Source: Bacillota bacterium (GTDB lineage: Bacteria > Bacillota > Clostridia > UBA1381). From it: a DNA stretch of 19,527 nt. Positions 15,898 through 19,527 of the stretch are shown in pieces (the stretch's first letter is position 1; every line of letters starts with the position of its first letter). The notes under the pieces are model-generated. The model saw only the letters and a list, made by a program, of their open reading frames with translations, was not told where the DNA came from and made no database searches. The position numbers and the translations under genes are program-made. The stretch covers positions 1 through 19,527 of the forward strand of contig JAJQAT010000203.1 in assembly GCA_021203665.1 (NCBI GenBank), in the 5' to 3' direction.

Positions 15898-17493
15898 TTA
15901 TTCATTTGACTTCATGTCGGCGTAAACCTCCGCCTTTTCGTCAAGAACCTCTTGATAACCCGCCGCGAGATATTCCTCGCAAGCCGCCTCGTATTTGGCT
16001 TCAAATTCGTCCGGGTCGCAGTTAATCAAATCAACCTGGATAACCTCCCATTTGCTCTTCAGCGTTTCAGCGTACTGCGAAAGGCTTTCTATGGAGCGGT
16101 CGAACAGGAAGTCGGTATATTGATTGTCCTTATTCTCCTGGTAGCCGTCGTATGAGTCTTGGATAAGATATTCAAATCCCTCCGGAGCGTATGTCTTCAT
16201 CTGAACCTCAAGGTTCTTTTCATCACTGCCGTAGTCCTTACCCTCGGTAACAAGACACCACATATCCTTGTTTGAATTGTAGTTAAGTCTTTCCGTGCCG
16301 GTGTAGTCGTCTACAAGAACGGGAATGTCATCCTCCATGTTGTACGTAACGCCCTCGATACCGTTCTGCATTACGAACAGGTTTTCCTCCTGGGAAAGCC
16401 ACTCGAAGTACATAAGAACAGCCTCGGGATGCTCGCAGTCAACGCTGATGCCGCTTACCATACCGAAGGGCCAGTCGGCTCTGCCGGTAACGGTGGTACC
16501 CTCGGGGAAGCCGGCTCCGCCGTCAAGCAGGGCAACCGTCGCGTCGGGGCAGTTCTCCAAAAGCGTCTGCAATACAGGGGGACTCTGCGACAGATAGAAG
16601 CCGTATACGCCCGCCTTGCCGGATACGAAGTCGGACTGCATTTGCGAGCCGTCCTTGTCAAGATACCATTCGGGACTTATAAGACCCTCATTATAAAGCT
16701 GATTCAAATATTGAAGCTTTTGCTTTGTGGCGTCATATGTCAGCGACGCAACCGTTATATCCGAATACATCGCGTTATCCTCTTCGGGAAGCGGATATTC
16801 TCTGTATTCATAGTTGGGGAAGTACGCGTTATACAGGCTCGCCGTAGCCGGAATGGTACCCTCGCCGCCGAGCTGCAATTCCTTGAATGTTCTCAGCACG
16901 TTTATATATTCCTCTTGGTTGGTGGGCATATCAAGTCCCGCCTTTTCAAGCCAGTCCGTGCGGATAAGCGTTACCCAGTTGTACGCCTGCGGACGCGTAG
17001 CCGTCAGGAAGTAAAGCTGATCCTCAACCGTTGCGTATTCCTGCAAATCCTTTGTCTTTTCATAGAATGTGGGAGCGTAAAGCTTTAACATCTCCTCGTC
17101 AATCGGCTGGAAAGCGCCTCTTGAATAATATGAAACGATTGTCGGATAGTCATAGCTGAATATTATATCCGGCTGTTCGCCCGCCGCAAGCAGCTGATTG
17201 AATACCGTCACATCGTCGTTGCGGGTGATGGGCACAAAGGTCATCTTGATATTGTACTGGTCGCCGAAATTCTCCTGAACGTAATTTGTCCAGTAGTTGT
17301 TGTCAACGTCCGCCTGTCCCTGCATACCTCTGTCGTATACGGGAATCTTCAGCTCAATCTGCTCCTCATACGCCTTCGGACCCGTCAATTCGGCAGTGTC
17401 AATCTGCACATCGCCGCCGCTTCCGCAAGCCGCGAGCAGAGAAGCCGCCGTTGCCGCGCATAACGCGGCGCATAGCATCTTTTTTAGTTTCAT
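15898..17493 (-). CDS. Sugar ABC transporter substrate-binding lipoprotein
   Basis: A 531-residue extracellular solute-binding protein of the LplA-like, carbohydrate-type family (usual length about 500-550). The lipoprotein signal peptide has MKLKK, a hydrophobic core and a lipobox LAAC with Cys23 as the predicted lipidated residue, then a GSGG spacer. The mature part has the two-lobe binding-protein pattern, including FNQLLAAGEQPDIIFSYD, WLEKAGLDMPTNQEEY and an aromatic-rich middle, typical of binders of oligosaccharides or glycosides. It would capture ligand outside the membrane and pass it to the two permeases encoded just upstream; the LplC-like gene ends 40 nt before this start. The ATG at 17493 is preceded by GAGAGGGG. 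It is the last gene before the operon terminator, so here the binding protein follows the permeases. The substrate cannot be read from the sequence. Confidence 0.95.
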   Translation of the reverse strand: MKLKKMLCAALCAATAASLLAACGSGGDVQIDTAELTGPKAYEEQIELKIPVYDRGMQGQADVDNNYWTNYVQENFGDQYNIKMTFVPITRNDDVTVFNQLLAAGEQPDIIFSYDYPTIVSYYSRGAFQPIDEEMLKLYAPTFYEKTKDLQEYATVEDQLYFLTATRPQAYNWVTLIRTDWLEKAGLDMPTNQEEYINVLRTFKELQLGGEGTIPATASLYNAYFPNYEYREYPLPEEDNAMYSDITVASLTYDATKQKLQYLNQLYNEGLISPEWYLDKDGSQMQSDFVSGKAGVYGFYLSQSPPVLQTLLENCPDATVALLDGGAGFPEGTTVTGRADWPFGMVSGISVDCEHPEAVLMYFEWLSQEENLFVMQNGIEGVTYNMEDDIPVLVDDYTGTERLNYNSNKDMWCLVTEGKDYGSDEKNLEVQMKTYAPEGFEYLIQDSYDGYQENKDNQYTDFLFDRSIESLSQYAETLKSKWEVIQVDLINCDPDEFEAKYEAACEEYLAAGYQEVLDEKAEVYADMKSNE

Positions 17494-17533
17494 GTAAAAA
17501 CCCCTCTCTTTTATTTATTATAAATTTAATTAT

Positions 17534-18409
17534 TTACTCCTTAACCGCGCCTATCATAACGCCCTTAACGAAATACTTCTGTATGAACGGGTAAACGATT
17601 ACGATAGGAATAGTCGCGAACATGATGCACGCGGATTTCAAAACCTCCTCCGCCTGCATACTTTCCGCGCCGACCTCCTGCGAAACGGACGCCTGCGAGC
17701 CGGACGCGTTCACAAGCTCATACAGCTTTAGCTGCAAAGGCTTGAGCGGTGATTTTGTTATGAAATACAGCGCGTCCTGGAAGGTGTTCCATCTGCCGAC
17801 CGCGTAAAACAGCGCGAGTGTCGCCAACACGGGCACGCACAGCGGCAAAACTATACGCACAAGAACGGTAAAGTCGTTGCAGCCGTCTATCGCCGCCGCC
17901 TCCTCAAGGCTTTGCGGAACGCCGTTTTGCATGAATGTGCGCAGTATAATCATATTATACGCGGAAAACGCGAGCGGAAGTATCAGAACCGCCGGTGTGT
18001 TTATAAGGTTGAGCGAGCTCATAAGGATGTAGTCGGGGATGGTACCCGCCGAAAAATACATCGTTATGAGGAATACCACTCCTATAACGCGTCTGCCCTT
18101 CAGGCGCTTTCTCGAAAGCGCGAACGCGCCGCATATCGTAAGGAACATACCTACCGCCGTGAACGCTACGGTAATGAAAACCGAGAACCACAGCGAGCGC
18201 ATCATGGACGAGTCGCCGAACACCGTTTTGTACGCGTCGAGAGTAAAGTCCTTGGGTATAAGGAATACCTCGTTGGACATTACGGCTCCGTTGCCGCTTA
18301 TCGATACCGACAACACGTGTATGAACGGAATAAGACATATAAGCGATAATATTCCTATAAAAAGATATATGAATACATCTGCCAAAATATCGGAAATACT
18401 TCTTTTCAT
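17534..18409 (-). CDS. LplC/YtcP-type sugar ABC transporter permease
   Basis: A 291-residue inner-membrane permease with about six membrane helices (the first is IYLFIGILSLICLIPFIHVL). The conserved EAA loop, EEAAAIDGCNDF...IVLPLCVP, at about residue 167 is where the ATPase docks. The ending KGVMIGAVKE is typical of the LplC/YtcP branch of the CUT1 carbohydrate family. It would pair with the LplB-like permease encoded immediately before it, whose TAA stop overlaps this ATG by one base (TAATG), suggesting translational coupling. No ATPase gene is present nearby. Confidence 0.95.
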   Translation of the reverse strand: MKRSISDILADVFIYLFIGILSLICLIPFIHVLSVSISGNGAVMSNEVFLIPKDFTLDAYKTVFGDSSMMRSLWFSVFITVAFTAVGMFLTICGAFALSRKRLKGRRVIGVVFLITMYFSAGTIPDYILMSSLNLINTPAVLILPLAFSAYNMIILRTFMQNGVPQSLEEAAAIDGCNDFTVLVRIVLPLCVPVLATLALFYAVGRWNTFQDALYFITKSPLKPLQLKLYELVNASGSQASVSQEVGAESMQAEEVLKSACIMFATIPIVIVYPFIQKYFVKGVMIGAVKE

Positions 18410-19359
18410 TATATTATACCGTCCTCTCCCATAAGCTTAGCGAACTTATCCGACGCGAATACGAAGATAAGTCCCACAACGGACTGGAAAAGTCCCACAG
18501 CGGTGGCGATGTTATATCTGTGCGACTGCAGACCGACGCGGTATACAAAGGTTGATATAACGTCCGAGAAATCTCTTACAAGCGGATTGTCAAGCGTGTA
18601 CGGACGCTCAAATGAGATTCCGAGGATTCTGCCGAGGCTCATTATAAGCATTACAACTATCGTCGAGCGGATGCAGGGCAGTGTTATGTACCATATTTTT
18701 CTCCAGCGTCCCGCGCCGTCAACCGTAGCCGCCTCGTAAAGGTCGGCGTTGATGCCGGTAATCGCCGCGAGGTATATAATGGTACCCCAACCCATGCTTT
18801 GCCATACGCCTATAAGACAATAGCTTACGAGCCAGTGCCATTTTTCCGTAAGAAACGGTATGCTTTCGCCGCCGTAGCGGGTAATCAGTATATTTATATA
18901 TCCGGTTGTGGGCGAGAGCAGCTGATAGAATATTCCCGCGATAATAACCCATGAAAGGAAGTGGGGAAGATACAAGACAGTCTGCGTTACGCGCTTGAAA
19001 TATTTGTTTCTGATTTCGTTTAGGAATATCGCCAAAATAATCGGTGCGGGGAAGCCTATTAAAAGGTCAAGTCCGTTAAGCACGATTGTGTTTCGCAGCG
19101 CGATGTAAAAATCCTTCATGCCGAAGATTTCCTTGAACGCGTCAAAGCCGATAAACGATGCCTTTTCAAATCCGCCGACTACGTCGTAATCCAAAAACGC
19201 CACCGACAATCCGAGCAGCGGCAAAAATTTAAACACTATCGCGAAAGCGAGAGGGAAAAAGAGCAATACGTATAATTGCCAGTCCCGCTTGAGGTAATAC
19301 TTAAATCCCTTGCTGTCCTTATGCTTGACACTGATTGATTTGTCTTTTTTCTTCAACAT
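18409..19359 (-). CDS. LplB/YtcP-type sugar ABC transporter permease
   Basis: A 316-residue inner-membrane permease, first gene of the operon. After a Lys-rich cytoplasmic N-terminus it has about six membrane helices (the first is WQLYVLLFFPLAFAIVFKFL). The EAA loop, YEAATVDGAGRWRKIWYITLP, lies at about residue 208. The ending FVFASDKFAKLMGEDGII is typical of the LplB family (CUT1 carbohydrate permeases, usually about 300-320 residues). With the LplC-like partner it would form the membrane channel for the binding protein's ligand. The ATG at 19359 has an AAAAGGGGG ribosome binding site, and a sigma-A-like promoter lies about 60 nt upstream. Confidence 0.95.
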   Translation of the reverse strand: MLKKKDKSISVKHKDSKGFKYYLKRDWQLYVLLFFPLAFAIVFKFLPLLGLSVAFLDYDVVGGFEKASFIGFDAFKEIFGMKDFYIALRNTIVLNGLDLLIGFPAPIILAIFLNEIRNKYFKRVTQTVLYLPHFLSWVIIAGIFYQLLSPTTGYINILITRYGGESIPFLTEKWHWLVSYCLIGVWQSMGWGTIIYLAAITGINADLYEAATVDGAGRWRKIWYITLPCIRSTIVVMLIMSLGRILGISFERPYTLDNPLVRDFSDVISTFVYRVGLQSHRYNIATAVGLFQSVVGLIFVFASDKFAKLMGEDGII

Positions 19360-19390
19360 TATACCCCCTTTTAATCGGTATATTTAACCA

Positions 19391-19416
19391 TATCATATTA
19401 ATTTATCATATTAATT
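19391..19416. repeat. Perfect tandem 13-bp repeat just after the -10 box
   Basis: On the plus strand, TATCATATTAATT occurs twice with no gap (19391-19403 and 19404-19416). On the minus strand this directly follows the -10 box of the transporter promoter, so it covers the likely transcription start and early leader. It could be a duplicated protein-binding site or a simple slippage duplication. Confidence 0.8.
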
Positions 19417-19445
19417 ATACTATCATTTTTTATGCAATTTGTCAA
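19417..19445 (-). promoter_or_regulatory. Sigma-A-type promoter of the sugar transporter operon
   Basis: TTGACA (19445-19440) is a perfect -35 box, followed after 17 bp by TAGTAT (19422-19417) with TGA just before it, an extended -10 arrangement. The start codon at 19359 is about 50 nt beyond the expected transcription start. Confidence 0.75.
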
Positions 19446-19456
19446 CAAAATTACGT

Positions 19457-19491
19457 TTTTTATACAAAAAAGCCGACTTTTTATACAAAAA
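19457..19491. repeat. Two 14-bp direct repeats spaced 21 bp, upstream of the promoter
   Basis: On the plus strand, TTTTTATACAAAAA occurs at 19457-19470 and 19478-19491. The 21-bp spacing equals two helical turns, placing both copies on the same DNA face just upstream of the transporter's -35 box. Each copy is a near-palindrome. The distal copy also supplies the T run of the neighbouring terminator. A regulator-binding role is plausible but unproven. Confidence 0.6.
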
Positions 19492-19518
19492 GAGAGCCGC
19501 GAAATTTTCCGCGGCTCT
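19486..19518 (-). terminator. Intrinsic terminator of a gene beyond the window edge
   Basis: A perfect 9-bp stem AGAGCCGCG/CGCGGCTCT (19518-19510 with 19501-19493, loop of 8 nt) is followed on the minus strand by CTTTTTG. It would end a minus-strand transcript entering from beyond the right edge, which separates the transporter operon from whatever lies upstream. Confidence 0.8.
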
Positions 19519-19527
19519 TATGTGTTA

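Noticed and set aside
16429..17088. 219-codon plus-strand open frame opposite the solute-binding protein
   Set aside because: It is antisense to a gene with a clear family match and has no convincing ribosome binding site or domain.
1..19527. CRISPR array, insertion sequence, prophage, tRNA or rRNA
   Set aside because: No regularly spaced repeats with unique spacers, transposase or phage proteins, or RNA gene signatures were seen. The repeats found are short and local.

Overview
This 19.5-kb window has every convincing gene on the minus strand, so transcription runs from high to low coordinates. It looks like a chromosomal piece of a Gram-positive, Clostridia-type Bacillota. The support is three S-layer homology (SLH) domains on a secreted protein, strong AGGAGG-type ribosome binding sites, a lipoprotein-type solute-binding protein with LplB/LplC-type permeases, and sigma-A-like promoters in AT-rich gaps between GC-balanced genes. 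The genus cannot be read from the sequence.

There are three blocks. (1) 19527-15821 is a sugar-uptake operon: promoter region, LplB-like permease, LplC-like permease (joined by a TAATG overlap), solute-binding lipoprotein, then a strong intrinsic terminator. It has no ATPase, so the complex probably borrows a shared MsmX/MsiK-type ATPase encoded elsewhere. (2) 15738-14353 is a single-gene unit encoding a regulator with an excisionase/MerR-like helix-turn-helix at the N-terminus, a helical TPR-like middle and a LuxR-type helix-turn-helix at the C-terminus. It has its own promoter, a perfect palindrome overlapping the -35 box, and a terminator. (3) 14272-1 holds a small cysteine-rich protein, then two giant exported proteins of 2428 and 2174 residues separated by only 15 nt, ending in two tandem hairpins. 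The first giant is a chain of Ig-like modules with no recognisable anchor. The second carries an unrecognised beta-rich core, Ig-like modules, an InlB-type repeat and three C-terminal SLH domains.

A reasonable working model, which is inference, is a cell-surface module. The SLH giant would be fixed to the wall and might hold or assemble with its unanchored co-expressed partner. The neighbouring regulator and sugar transporter may belong to the same physiology (glycan contact or uptake), but nothing in the sequence proves that link. No tRNA, rRNA, CRISPR array, insertion sequence, phage gene or plasmid function was seen.
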